From the NCBI GenBank assembly GCA_964035015.1, contig CAXIUP010000123.1, forward strand, positions 15,001-79,000: a DNA stretch of 64,000 nt. Reading direction: 5' to 3'. The position numbers and the translations under genes are program-made. Below the pieces are notes generated by a model, which saw nothing but the letters and a program-made list of their open reading frames with translations, was not told the DNA's origin and did no database searches. Below, piece by piece: positions 9,207 to 19,901 of the stretch; the stretch's first letter is position 1, and the number at the start of each line of letters is the position of its first letter. The stretch is from Corallium rubrum (lineage: Eukaryota; Cnidaria; Anthozoa; Scleralcyonacea; Coralliidae).

Positions 9207-11328
9207 TTAATATTTCGAAACGTCGGCCAGTGTGGCTGATACACTTGATAAGGTAGATGTAGGTGTCTTTATGTATCGTTCAAAACAATCTGATGACCAA
9301 CGTCCTAATGTTTTGATAAGCCAAGCAGGCAATATCTCATTGCGTTTCCCCGGAATGTGCGTTGCACGAATGTAGATATTATATCGCAAAGTTAGTAGTG
9401 TTAGATGGCGGAGCAAATCCATAACTCTTGGAATTTTGGAACATTTGCTGTTGATCATGTTGACGACAGCTTCGTTATCGCACTTAAATTTAATACGTTG
9501 ATCTCGAAGAAGGGCCACCCAAATCTGACATGCAACTAGGATAGCGAAAAGTTCTTGCCATGCAATACTTATACCAGGTACGCCTAAGTGTTGGTGGGGG
9601 TGCCATTTTCCCTTGAACTGTTTAGTACCAAATATACCACCATAGCCTAGCGCCCCAGAGGCATCGGTATATAACACTAAACTATCTGAATCCTGCCATT
9701 CCGATGACAGAAAGAAATTCGCTCCATTCCAATTCAAAATAAACTGCTTCCACATTTCAAGATCTTGGAAGAAACCCTTGTTCAGTTTTATATAGTGATG
9801 TTGCTTTTTCACGTTCCTTGTCAAGGCAATCATGTTTTGTAAAAAGGGTCGTCCAGCCGGGACAACTTTACACGCAAAATTTAGAGTGCCTATAAGTGAT
9901 TGTAATTCCTTTAACGTACATGAGCGCCTATGTTGAAATTTATCGAAAATTTCCTGTAAGCGTTGAATCTTGTCAGCAGGGAGACGTGCCTGCACTAAAA
10001 TTATACCCATGAATTCAATAGCTTGCGATGGGCCTTGTGTTTTGCCAAAGGCGATAGGAATTTTAATGTTTTGGAATATAAGTAAGCATGGCGGACAGAC
10101 GTTGTTGACAGATACTGTCATAAGGTAAAGTGGCCGCTTTAGGTTCAATGATCAAAAAATCATCAAGAATATGGCATGCAAATGAAATCTGACATTTGTG
10201 TAACAAAATCCACTCCAAGGCTTCAGAAAGTTGGTTAAAGATAAATGGGGCACTCCTAAGACCAAAGGGCAAAACCTTGTCGTAATAATATTTTCCCTCC
10301 CAACACATACCTAACTATTCGTAATCGTCCGGATGAACCGGTATTAGTCGAAAAGCAGATTCAATATCGGTCTTGGCAAGGAAACAGCCTTGGCCAAAGC
10401 GCTTAATTCCTTCGATCGCATCATCTATAGTAACGTACTGGAGACTGAAATCCTCTTGCGAAATTGAATAATTAATGCTGGTCATACCTGATTTCGGAAA
10501 TGAAAGGTGAAAAATTGTGCGAAACTTATTCGAATTGGAAAATTGCATGTTGCCTCCAGGGTTTGAACTCAATCTCGTTCGCTTGCAAACCGACGATGTT
10601 ACCAGGAGCAAGAAAGCAGTAGTCCACTGTTCAATCTCGGTAATTCTTGCGACAGACTGGGACGATTTTTTAACTTTAAGTACCGAGTTCTCAAGCGCCA
10701 AGGTAACAGGCGCATCTTCAGATATATTAGAAAAGTTCCTTGGAAGGAGTTTAGCTAGATCAAAGAACTCACCCGATTGGATCTGCTTCACATAGGCTGC
10801 AGGGACGTCGTGAGAGCCGTGTCCGTACGGAATGTTGGTTTCGGCTTGAGGCAAGGTCACGTTGGGGACAGAGGAACTTCCGAGACTTGCAGTTACCGTC
10901 TCTTCTTGTTCAGTATCGAGGGTGACGTTGTCAACGCTAGAACCGGTAGTGGGCACCGAGTTCGTCATGGCTTAAACGGCAGCCCGAGCTGCATTCGTCG
11001 CTATTTCGTTGACGGATTGTTCTACGCTTCGAGTCACGATCGACTGGATTTGGGCTATCTGCGCGTCGGTTAATAAGCTTGGAGGTGGTGTTGGCGACGC
11101 TTGAATACCCGAGGAACTCGCGGAAGGACTGACAGACGGACTCGCGGTCAAACTCGCTGAGGCGTGCTGTTGTAGTCGGGCGACTAGTGTGTTTCTCCGG
11201 CCATGGATAGGCAAACCCTTTTCGGCGCAACGCTGTCGAAGGTTCGCTAGGCTGTTCTCGTCAGTCGACTGTGCCGTTTGTCGTTCTGTAGTTCGACGAC
11301 GACGAACTGGAGGCATTGCCAAAGCCAA
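9207..11328 (-). pseudogene. DIRS-like tyrosine-recombinase retroelement, decayed and internally deleted
   Basis: Minus strand. The first frame (11328-10972) carries a SAP-like DNA-binding segment (LRQRCAEKGLPIHGRRNTLV). After one in-frame stop at 10972 the same frame continues (10968-10315) through a linker into the RT palm (FRTIFHLSFPKSG, then LAKTDIESAFRL). A second in-frame stop lies at 10315. RT then continues (LPFGLRSAPFIFNQL, catalytic ILDDFLII) to a frameshift near 10125. From 10148 the frame holds the RT end, the connection (SLIGTLNFACK), RNase H (LYTDASGALGYGG; WQELFAILVA) and HIPGKRNE. It then jumps within a few codons to LIKTLGRWSSDCFERYI, the C-terminus of a tyrosine recombinase including its putative Tyr. 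Most of the recombinase is therefore deleted. The RT/RNase H/YR order identifies a DIRS/Ngaro-type element. Terminal repeats were not identified. Confidence 0.85.
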
Positions 11329-11690
11329 TTTGAACGAAAATATTTTCTTTTAGAGCTTTACGCATTTTGATTGTGCGTGCTATATCTTTGTATAGAGCTC
11401 ATGTACCAAGTGAAAAGGGTTTAGCGCGCGTTTTGCTTATATGTGAGTCTTTTGAAATGCTATTGGTTACTTTTCCGCGCCAGGAAAATTAGAGTTTTAA
11501 TTGGCTAGAAAGTACTAGTCATTTCTTATTCACGTGCACTGGCAAGCTGGATGAGCAAAAGCAAAAGGACTTTAGAGCTGGTCTGGCGTATATCTGACAT
11601 GTTGATAGCTTAAATCACCTGAAAAAACATCTGTTTTGCCAAACCCCAAGACACGCCTTGATAAGAACGTTTCCTCATTAACTTTATTTT
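11329..11690. other. Region upstream of the DIRS-like frame
   Basis: Non-coding; presumably the leader of the minus-strand DIRS-like element for an unknown distance. No inverted terminal repeat partner was recognised near 9.1 kb. Confidence 0.35.
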
Positions 11691-11699
11691 ATTAATGGC

Positions 11700-11836
11700 T
11701 TAATAAAATGGCTTGATATTTGAAAATAAAGAACCTTGTGAAATGAGGTTATTTTGAAGCCTGTCTTCGTGCTCTTTTCTGACGGCTTTCAAAACATCTT
11801 TAGTGTTTTTGTATGTGTCGTATTGCACATTTTTGT

Positions 11837-11837
<1 letters not shown>
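11700..11837 (-). pseudogene. R4/Dong-like fragment (copy 4), region upstream of the zinc knuckle
   Basis: The minus-strand frame reads YKNVQYDTYKNTKDV, a charged helix, then RLQNNLISQGSLFSNI and a stop. The second part matches the start of the 38.1-kb copy (aggcttcaaaataacctcat). It is bordered upstream by a (TTA)n tract, like the 35.1- and 38.1-kb copies, and it stops before the zinc knuckle. Confidence 0.65.
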
Positions 11838-11867
<30 letters not shown>

Positions 11868-11926
11868 TAACAACAATAACAATAACAACAATAATAATAA
11901 CAATAACAATAATAATAATAAAACTT
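11838..11926. repeat. (TAA/TAACAA)n microsatellite
   Basis: TAA triplets with interspersed AACAAT. It forms the 3' tail of retrotransposon copy A (minus strand) and also abuts the R4-like fragment. Confidence 0.9.
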
Positions 11927-14900
11927 TATTTCACATTTTATGACTATACTTTACAAAAAAAAGAAAAAAAGTTAATTACAATATAATACATATAAACTCA
12001 TGGCAGTCCACAGGGATTTCATACAAAGTTAATAAGAAACCTTAGTTGAAATAATGATAATAAAAATTAAATTAAAAATTAAATTAAAAATGTCAGTAAA
12101 ATCACACTCCGATATAAAGGGAAAGTCATTAGCAGCGTAGCTGGCTCTCCAGCAGACCGAGTTCTAAATTTTTGTTTTTCACTTGATTAGGGGATTTTCT
12201 AGTCCCTCTCATGCATGCAATGGCTGATCTTAATAGAGCGAAGGAGAGGTGGCATCTCATCGATGCTAAGGTGGCAGCATATTCCCATTTCCACTTGACT
12301 GCTAGCATCTCTGCCATTCTCTTGTACGCAACCGTTGTTTCTTTGCTCAGACCACCACTTGTAGAAAAGATCAAAGGTCTAAACGTACCATGCTCTATTT
12401 CTCTTACTCTGTCGCCGTATTCTCTTTTTTTCATATTCTCCTGGCTTCTGTATAAAGAACTAATGCTGGTGTTGCGATAACTAGGCGCGTTTGGGAGGAA
12501 CACCCTTACGTCAAAAAAATGCGCTTTGTTGGCGACACCAGAAACCTTTAGCCTTTATATCAGATCTAGCCTCGTCTTGTCGGTTTGCAGACTGCGGATA
12601 TATGCTTTCACCCGTAATTGGCTGTAGCTGTGGTTCCTTCTCTGTTTCATTACACACCTCTCTCAGCCAATCAGCAGTGATGTCGCGGATCTCATTATGG
12701 CGAACAATGGTCATACCACCGTGTGAACAAATCATAGCATGATCTGTAGAGAAGTTGGCACCACACACGCAATACTGAGGTAGATTCTTTAGCTGCCAAC
12801 CATATCGTAGGCACAGCGCGTCACGGAACTCGCTCTTGTTCAAGTCAAAACCGTGTTCTTTCAGCGGAAGCACAGTGAGCCAGGAAGAAGAACCTTTCTC
12901 ATTTAAGAGATCCATTGACCTTTGTTTTGTAGTGGGTAGCATTTCTCTGACGGCATTGGCCTTGTTTGCATAATTTTCTGCTTTTTCTCGACGTGTCGTC
13001 GTTTTAATCTCGCTTAGATCAGGTTTTCGATACGAATCGGCTTGCTCAATTATCATTTGCTTCAGAGGCTCAGTAATCTTTTTAGATGCATGGAATTGAT
13101 GGCAAGCTTCTTCAACTGGATTAACGATATTCAGACCACCATGTCTTGTTGGCAATGATAACATCTTTCTTTCTGCAATGGAGCAGTGACTTCGTCCAGT
13201 TAAGGCAGGAATTAACTTCTCAGTAATAAGCTCTTCGATAGGTTGAAACAGCTCATCAACATTCTCAACCGTCCGCATGATAAACTGCCATTTTCCTTTT
13301 ATGGAATGGATAAAGGCCGCATACGCTGCATGGGGATAAATTTCAGCGATCTTAGCCAGGACATTAATTTCTTCTTTCCACATTTCAACTTTACATGCGA
13401 CATACTCTTGAACGAAATTTGACGTACCAATTGCTGCCCCCAGGATGTTATGACCAGCGGTTGTTATACGGATTCCAGTATTTTCAAAAAGAGCTGTCGC
13501 AAGGTGGATGTATTCTGGTTTGACTACAAAGGTCGTTTTGGCTGGGTTGGGATGGTAACCGTATTCGGGACCAACTGTTGTCAGGTGTTACCACCAACTT
13601 CTTAGAGCATGTAGCTTTCCTGCTGATGTAGAGTCGTCTGCGCACCAAACTTGTTTAACATCACTAGACGTTTCATGACGTAGACTGTTGATTAATGGTG
13701 TTATGGCGAGCGCATACATAGCCATAGCTAGGGGATCTCCTTGCGTAGTTCCTTCCGATGATAAAATTTCATCACCACCTGTGACAAATAGTCTCACTGG
13801 TTTTGAGTACGTGTTATTGAGCACGGTAGATATCGCTGGGCATATGATGCCAATGTTGTGGAGGGCAGCTTTCCGATTCAAGGTATTAAATGCATTCGTA
13901 GCATCAACCAGGAGCATTGCTTCGGTATCATCAATTGATTCAATCTCTTTCATAGCATGTATGGCGGCTTCGCATCCTGCTTCATGACCAGCACATGTTT
14001 GGAGGGCTCCGGCAGCAGACTTAACATCTTCGCCAATAGCTTTGAGAATTGCTTTGGCTACAATACGCCTTGGCACTTCCCCGACGCCAATAGGGCGCAC
14101 TCCTGGATCCTTGTTCAAAGGGATCAAGCGACAAGCTACATATGCCGATAGGCCATCTGGGTCGACTTGGGTTGTGCATAAACGTTTGGCCACACCAGCT
14201 AGAGCATTACATAGGTCGACTGAAACACCCTTGAACGAAGAACAAAAGCGCCGCCAATAAGCATCCACGCCAGACGGGCCCGCAGAACCGTTTGTTCATT
14301 GCTGCTTGCTTGATGGTTTCACCGGTTATTCTTTCAAAAACCACCGGATCAAAGCATATTTCATCAGCCTCGGTATCAGGGAGTAATACTTCTGGCGAAG
14401 GTATCTTCGCTTCAGGATGTTTCTCAAGCAAGACATCTCTTGTAGATCTCCATGTAACATTACCATTGCCATCCATATTAGGTAATAATGCGTCGAGTGA
14501 AAGAAGGCCGCCCTTATCTGCATTGGAAATCAGGCGGACCGCCTGATGGACCTTTCCTTGCAGAATAAGCCGACTGAAACCACGCGTGATCTTCTCGAAT
14601 TCGAGCGGCTGGTTTGTTTGGGAGATGAGATGCTTTTGAAAACATCTGCCTTCATTAACGAGTGCCTTTATGTCGCCTTTTAACCAGAGATTAAGCCGCC
14701 TTTCTAAACAATTAACATGATCTTTTGTCTTACTTTTAACAAACGGTTTTTGTAATAACAAAGATTGCATGACTGAGCATGCCTTCAATGAAATGCAATC
14801 AAGCGGACTCGCATCAGCATATGACTGATAAAGCCTAGCCATCTCTTGTACGAATGACTTGCCACTTCTCCCCGATGGAATCAAAAACACGTTACGTTTC

Positions 14901-15604
14901 CAATGAACAATTTCTTCGTATGCATCGTTTATCCTTGCACAGAATTCAGCACCTTTAACTTCATTCCATTTGAAGCTTGGTTCTTCGTTAGGCGCATCGT
15001 TGAAGCTATTGTTATGCAAAGGTGCATTGCTATCAGTAATGTGCATATTTACTGAATTGAGTGTTCCTCCTTGATGCGAATAACTGCTTTCGATGTTGAC
15101 TTGCACTTGATCGTTTATACTAGATTCTGAAACAGTAATCCCTTCATCAAGAGCAGGCTGACCTATCCTCTCACCATTTCCTTCCCCTACGTCGACTTGT
15201 CGCTCATTGATCAGCACTTGATTGATTATGCTAGTTTCCGACACGGTAGCTCTTTCGCCAAGGACAACATGGCCCATCCTTTCACCGTTTCCTTGCCCAA
15301 CGTCGATTTGCCGCTCATTTGCCTCGTAATTACCAACATTGCTACTTAGTTCAGGAGGTTTTTGCTTTTTCTCGTAGCGAGCCACCGTATCTCGTAGATT
15401 TTGTGCCGTTAGATTGAGTGAGGCATAGCCTTTCGCTTCCCATAATAGTTTCATAGTCTTCATATAACCATGTCGACCGGCATTTGAAATTTCCTCGCTA
15501 TTGCTTCTCTCCAAGGCTCTTTTACGACAATCGAAAAGATCATCAATCATTAACTGGGTCCATTTTGTCCTACCAGAGGACTTCGAACTTCTCTTTGGAG
15601 GCAT
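11927..15604 (-). mobile_element. Non-LTR retrotransposon copy A (Myb-like domain, RT, restriction-like endonuclease)
   Basis: The unit runs from ATG at 15604 to a 3' UTR ending AATAAAGTTTTA plus TTA triplets at about 11927. (TAA)n tracts lie on both sides (15710-15816 and 11838-11926), although about 105 bases separate the left tract from the start codon. A second, rearranged copy of the family is at 25.3-34.3 kb. The domain order and the absence of an apurinic-type endonuclease place it among the RLE-bearing early-branching LINEs (R2/R4/NeSL/Utopia-like group). Which clade it belongs to cannot be fixed without a tree. Confidence 0.8.
12129..15604 (-). pseudogene. Polyprotein of retrotransposon copy A, three lesions
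   Basis: Residues 12-80 form a Myb/trihelix-like DNA-binding domain (KWTQLMIDDLFDCRKRAL; LLWEAKGYASL; LRDTVARYEKK). After an acidic linker comes the [35 protein letters not shown] with the first catalytic Asp, [17 protein letters not shown], then the CADDS box. The C-terminus has a zinc knuckle (CVCGANFSTDHAMIC), RHNEIRD, and an endonuclease core (ARSDIKAKGFW; SAFF before the break). It closes with a Trp/Arg-rich helical tail (MRCHLSFALLRSAIACMRG). Lesions: a 1-base frameshift near 14285, an in-frame TAA at 13588-13590, and a T7 run near 12510 where copy B has T6, shifting the frame inside FFDVRV. Otherwise the gene is nearly intact, so the copy is young, or some lesions are assembly errors. 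Confidence 0.85.
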
Positions 15605-15664
15605 TTCATAACTTACATATACGTAAGAAATACACTCACATAAAGAGACATCTCACCCCCTTAT

Positions 15665-15712
15665 TAATACTATTACCCCCTTAATAATAATAATACCCCC
15701 TTAATAATAATA

Positions 15713-15797
<85 letters not shown>

Positions 15798-15816
15798 TAA
15801 TAATAATAATAATAAT
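15665..15816. repeat. (TAA)n microsatellite
   Basis: Mostly pure TAA triplets, beginning with 'cccccttaataat' variants. It lies upstream of retrotransposon copy A and directly at the tail of array unit 1. Confidence 0.95.
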
Positions 15817-16666
15817 GAACTTTATTTAGAGAAGGTATGAACACATCTGTACATAGATATTCGGCCAGATGGGCTTCATTATTTTATAATTGATTAATAG
15901 TGATAAAATTAATATGCCTTGTATAATAATTGAATACAAGTGCATGTACATGTTAATTTGTATCTATATAGTTTATGCATGCAAAACCTCTAAATGGGCT
16001 ACATTATGGGTTTTTTCCAAATGCATCAATACTGCCAAGGTCAATAAGGATTGACACTGAGATTAGTTAAAGTTCACGTGTATTTTCTTCAGTTATACAA
16101 GGTATACTGAAACTGATATTGTTTTGTATTTTAGATTCAATATATCTTTGCAGTTTCGTATGGTCGATATGGAGGTTGGAGGGTATTTTCTCCCTTATTT
16201 CTTTGATAACATCGACGAAGTAATTAATAAAAATGTTGCTAATTGCAATTGCAGTATTATTTGATCAGCTATAGCCAATAGGTTAGGTAATTTTTCAGTT
16301 TTGATCAGTATCTCAGTGATGAATCATTGGGGCGCAGACAATCACTGACAAAGGTGTGTTGGGACACTCCAACTTAAAAAGCAACCTTTTCCGTTTTATG
16401 TTCCCCCGGCCCCCCTGTTCAATGTTGGTGACTATTTAAGCGCTCATTTTTACGTTCACAGCGTCCCTTATTTCCTAGTCAACATTGTAAAGCGAGGAGG
16501 AGGAGGGATAAACTCTATCACGAGAAAAAATGTAAAATGTATTAAGTTAACCTACAAACACAGAGAGTCCCAAGGAATTTTGTCACTGATTGTACGTCAC
16601 TTAACATCTCTAAAAAAGTGAAACATTCTTTTGAGAAAACACCGAGTGAACTAATCGAGAGAAATA

Positions 16667-16667
<1 letters not shown>
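15817..16667 (-). repeat. Array unit 1 (non-autonomous element ending AATAAAGTTCA(TTA)n)
   Basis: First of three near-identical units in the same orientation. Read on the minus strand it starts after a TTA tract (TTTCTCTCGATTAGTTCACT) and contains GGGGGGCCGGGGGAACATAA. It ends CTTCTCTAAATAAAGTTCA followed by TTA triplets. A 61-codon frame in unit 3 (20175-20360, starting MAIADQIILQL) has no family resemblance. The 3' end format is that of non-LTR elements with triplet tails, so these are probably 5'-truncated or non-autonomous retroelements stacked in (TTA)n. Confidence 0.75.
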
Positions 16668-16725
<58 letters not shown>

Positions 16726-16787
16726 TAACAACAATAACAACAATAACAATAACAATAATAATAATATAAAAAATAATAATAATAATA

Positions 16788-16819
<32 letters not shown>

Positions 16820-16862
16820 TAATAATAATAATAATAACAATAACAATAACAATAACAATAAC

Positions 16863-16906
<44 letters not shown>
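16668..16906. repeat. (TAA)n / (TAACAA)n microsatellite between units 1 and 2
   Basis: About 240 bases of TAA, AATAAC and TAAAAA variants. Long poly-Leu, poly-Ile and poly-Tyr frames here are artefacts. Confidence 0.95.
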
Positions 16907-16909
<3 letters not shown>

Positions 16910-17522
16910 ACTTTATTTAGAGAAGGTATGAACACATCTGTAAATAGATATTCTGCCAGATGGGCTTCATTATGTTAAAATTGATTAATAGTGATAAAAT
17001 TAACATGCCCTTGTATAACAATTGAATACAAGTGCATGTACATGTTAATTTGTATCTATAGTTTATGCACGCAAAACCTCTAAATGGGCTACATTATGGG
17101 TTTTTTCCAAATGCATCAATACTGCCAAGGTCAATAAGGATTGACAAGTTAAAGTTCGAAGTAATTACAGCATTTGCAAGTCATTTAAACGAAAGAGAAG
17201 CGCATTAGAACGATTGGTATATCAATAACACGCTAAAAACGACAATAGCGCTATTCGAACATCAATTATGCTAGTAAGTAGGTTCAATAACAACACCTTA
17301 TTATATATTCCGTAAAGTGAAAATCAATGGAGCGAAACAAACATCAAATCCATGCACTTATTAGTCATTAACATTTTGACAACAACAATAGCGATAAATC
17401 AAAAGACATTTAACTACAACAAATATTCATTAATATAAAGGTGTGCAAAGTCAGAAGTCACGTTCTAACAAATATAGATTGAATGCTTGTCTGTCCACAC
17501 AACAGCAAAAATGCTATAGTTT

Positions 17523-18665
17523 TTAGGCCTGGATGTGTTCTCTTGCAAGACATCGTGGCAAGTATGTCTGCATAAGTCTGCCCCATGCAGTACATTTCGC
17601 AACGGTTATGCAGTGCAGATTTCTTTCGGCAGCTGCTATCAATATTTGTTTCCAAAATTCACCCAATGGTAGCTGTGCATTTCTTGCAGCTGGCCTGTCA
17701 TTCATACGAAGTTGAATCTCAGGACGCGAAATATCTGCCTTAATGTTGGCCTTAAGGCAGCTGATGGCTTGTTCTACAGGATTCAGGAATGGGCTATAAG
17801 GAGGGAGCATCTTAACATGGATATCCTCAGTAGGGTCGGCTGCTGCTCTATGAGCTAGTGCGCCATCAAATATTAGGTAATGCGTTTCGTCATCATTCAA
17901 CTGTTGGGCAGTATGGTTGAGGAATTCCGTAAATAATTCACGTGTCATTCCACCCATTTGAATAACATGGTGTACGACACCAAAAACTGGTGAAATGGCC
18001 AAGCATATGGTTATATTTCTCCCTTTTTGACCGCATACTTGACGGTAGGCTCTATCCCCTCTACGCGAACGACCGTGACTTCTCGCTGTCCAAATGTTAT
18101 ATCCACACTCATCTATAAATAGTGTGTGGTGCAAATTACCTTCTTCTAGAGACCAATGTGCATAGTCGTGACGGCGTTCTATAACATCCTGTCTGTTGCG
18201 TTCTGCTGGCACTCGATGGGCTAACTTCAATGTAAACAACATGCCTTCTAAATGATTCGCTATGGTGCGGTCGCTGACAACTGGCTTTTGTGGTAGACGT
18301 CGATGTAACTCTGCATTGATAGCTCTCAATGTTAGCAAGCAGTTTTCGTTGAGAATTGCTTCCAGACACCTCTTCATTTCGTCGTCAACTTTGACGTTGT
18401 TTCGCCCTCCACGTGGTCTCTCATCAACCCTATTTTCTCGCAAATATCGGGCAATGATTCCTCGTGCTGTTGAACGGTTTATACCCAAATTATCTGCTAT
18501 CGTGAGGTAGTCTTGGTCCGGTGCCTCAAAAGCATATACCAATCTTTCCCTGTCGTCATGTGCAATTCGATTTCTCACTCGCTCCGCCATTGCTGCTGTT
18601 GTCTGCTGTTGTCGTCTGTTCAACTTTGATAACGTGCTTTCAACTGTACTTTTATGTGTTTTCAT
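17523..18665 (-). CDS. IS630/Tc1-mariner family transposase, intact
   Basis: 380 codons without interruption, on the minus strand inside the transposon's inverted repeats. An N-terminal helix-turn-helix (about residues 50-85: YLTIADNLGINRSTARGIIA) is followed by RPRGGRN and a second HTH-like region (SDRTIANHL). The DDE catalytic domain has its first Asp in LFIDECGYNIW, the second in YLIFDGALAHRA and Glu in PPYSPFLNPVEQAI. Thirty residues separate the second Asp and the Glu, fewer than the 34 of classical Tc1. It cuts and rejoins DNA at TA sites. The ATG at 18665 is the first in frame; a second Met at residue 26 (AAMAERVRNR) is an alternative start. All motifs are present, so it could be functional, though the MITE in one end may impair mobility. 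Confidence 0.9.
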   Translation of the reverse strand: MKTHKSTVESTLSKLNRRQQQTTAAMAERVRNRIAHDDRERLVYAFEAPDQDYLTIADNLGINRSTARGIIARYLRENRVDERPRGGRNNVKVDDEMKRCLEAILNENCLLTLRAINAELHRRLPQKPVVSDRTIANHLEGMLFTLKLAHRVPAERNRQDVIERRHDYAHWSLEEGNLHHTLFIDECGYNIWTARSHGRSRRGDRAYRQVCGQKGRNITICLAISPVFGVVHHVIQMGGMTRELFTEFLNHTAQQLNDDETHYLIFDGALAHRAAADPTEDIHVKMLPPYSPFLNPVEQAISCLKANIKADISRPEIQLRMNDRPAARNAQLPLGEFWKQILIAAAERNLHCITVAKCTAWGRLMQTYLPRCLAREHIQA

Positions 18666-18889
18666 GGTTAATTATGTATACATATCAGAACGCAGCTGCG
18701 TCCAACGGGACCTCATTTTCTGTCTTTATATTAATGAATATTTGTTGTAGTTAAATGTCTTTTGATTTATCGCTATTGTTGTTGTCAAAATGTTAATGAC
18801 TAATAAGTGCATGGATTTGACGTTTGTTTCGCTCCATTGATTTTCACTATACGGAATATATAATAAGGTGTTGTTATTGCACCTACTTA

Positions 18890-19215
18890 GGGCCTGTTTA
18901 TATAATCCCGGTGTACCGGACGGGATGGCAGCTGGGATGGTTTTGATGTATTGAAATAAGTCACGGTCTTTGATTATGTGCATTGGAAAGCTTTCGCCTA
19001 CATTTTTCAAGGCCTAGATTACTAAATAACTTCAACAAAAGCCATTTTCAATTGCCACAATCATTCACTTTTAACTTTAGGATCAGATCAACAAAATCTG
19101 AGTTTCTTCAGGCATCGCGTGGTTTTTCTGTTTTACGTGTTGACTTATTTCAATACATCAAAATCATCCCGGCTGCCATCCCGTCCCGGTACACCGGGAT
19201 CATATAAACAGACCC
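18890..19215. mobile_element. 326-bp MITE in the transposon's right inverted repeat, TTA duplication
   Basis: The ends are about 70-bp inverted repeats beginning GGGCCTGTTTATATAATCCC and GGGTCTGTTTATATGATCCC. TTA flanks both sides (18887-18889, 19216-19218). The left arm of the host transposon supplies the uninterrupted sequence (cctacttactagc), which confirms the site. A TTA duplication and GGG...TGTTTATAT ends suggest a PIF/Harbinger-type (Tourist-like) origin. Confidence 0.9.
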
Positions 19216-19771
19216 TTACTAGCACAATTGATGTTCGAATAGCGCTAATGTCCTTCTTAGCGTGTTATTGATATACCAATCATTCTAATGCGCTTCTCTT
19301 TTGTTTAAATGACTTGCAAATCCTGTAATAAAAATGTTGCTAATTGCAATTGCAGTATTGTTTGATCAGCTATGGCCAATAGGTTAGTTAATTTTTCAGT
19401 TTTGATCAGTATCTCAGTGATGAATCATTGGGGCGCAGACAATCATTGACAAAGGTGTGTTGGGACACTTCAACTTAAAAAGCAACCTTTTCCGTTTTAT
19501 GTTCCCCCGGCCCCCCTGTTCAATGTTGGTGACTATTTAAGCGCTCATTTTTACGTTCACAGCGTCCCTTATTTCCTAGTCAACATTGTAAAGCGAGGAG
19601 GAGGGAGGGATAAACTCTATCACGAGAAAAAATGTAAAATGTATTAAGTTAACCTACAAACACGAAGTTTCCCAAGGTATTTTGTCACTGATTGTACATC
19701 ACTTAACATCTCTAAAAAAGTGAAACATTCTTTTGAGAAAACACCGAGTGAACTAATCGAGAGAAATAAAT

Positions 19772-19859
19772 AATAATAATAATAACTATAACAACAATAA
19801 CAACAATAACAATAACAATAATAATAATAATAATATAAAAAAAATCATAATAATAATAA

Positions 19860-19898
<39 letters not shown>
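19772..19898. repeat. (TAA)n microsatellite between units 2 and 3
   Basis: TAA/AACAAT tract with an AAAAAAATCAT interruption, analogous to 16668-16906 but shorter. Confidence 0.95.

Positions 19899-19901
<3 letters not shown>

Larger units (their letters stand above)
17168..19325 (-). mobile_element. IS630/Tc1-type DNA transposon, 2158 bp, TA target duplication
   Basis: Terminal inverted repeats of about 275 bp (17168-17443 against 18722-19325, the latter interrupted by a MITE). Outer ends are CAGCATTTGCAAGTCATTTA on the left and the complement of CAGGATTTGCAAGTCATTTA on the right. TA is duplicated outside both ends. Array unit 1 gives the empty site (gaagtaatTAataaaaatg), so insertion and boundaries are certain. 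The single gene inside is an intact transposase. Confidence 0.93.
16907..19771 (-). repeat. Array unit 2, interrupted by a DNA transposon
   Basis: The left part is 16907-17167 and the right part 19326-19771. Both match unit 1. Relative to unit 1 the left part lacks about 140 bases between 'ggattgaca' and 'gaagtaatta'. The break is exactly at TA (17166-17167 and 19326-19327). Confidence 0.85.

Noticed and set aside
12211..12480. 89-codon plus-strand frame with a hydrophobic middle
   Set aside because: It is antisense to the conserved C-terminal coding of retrotransposon copy A.
16610..16935. Poly-Leu, poly-Ile and poly-Tyr frames that look like membrane segments
   Set aside because: Translations of TAA/TTA microsatellite.
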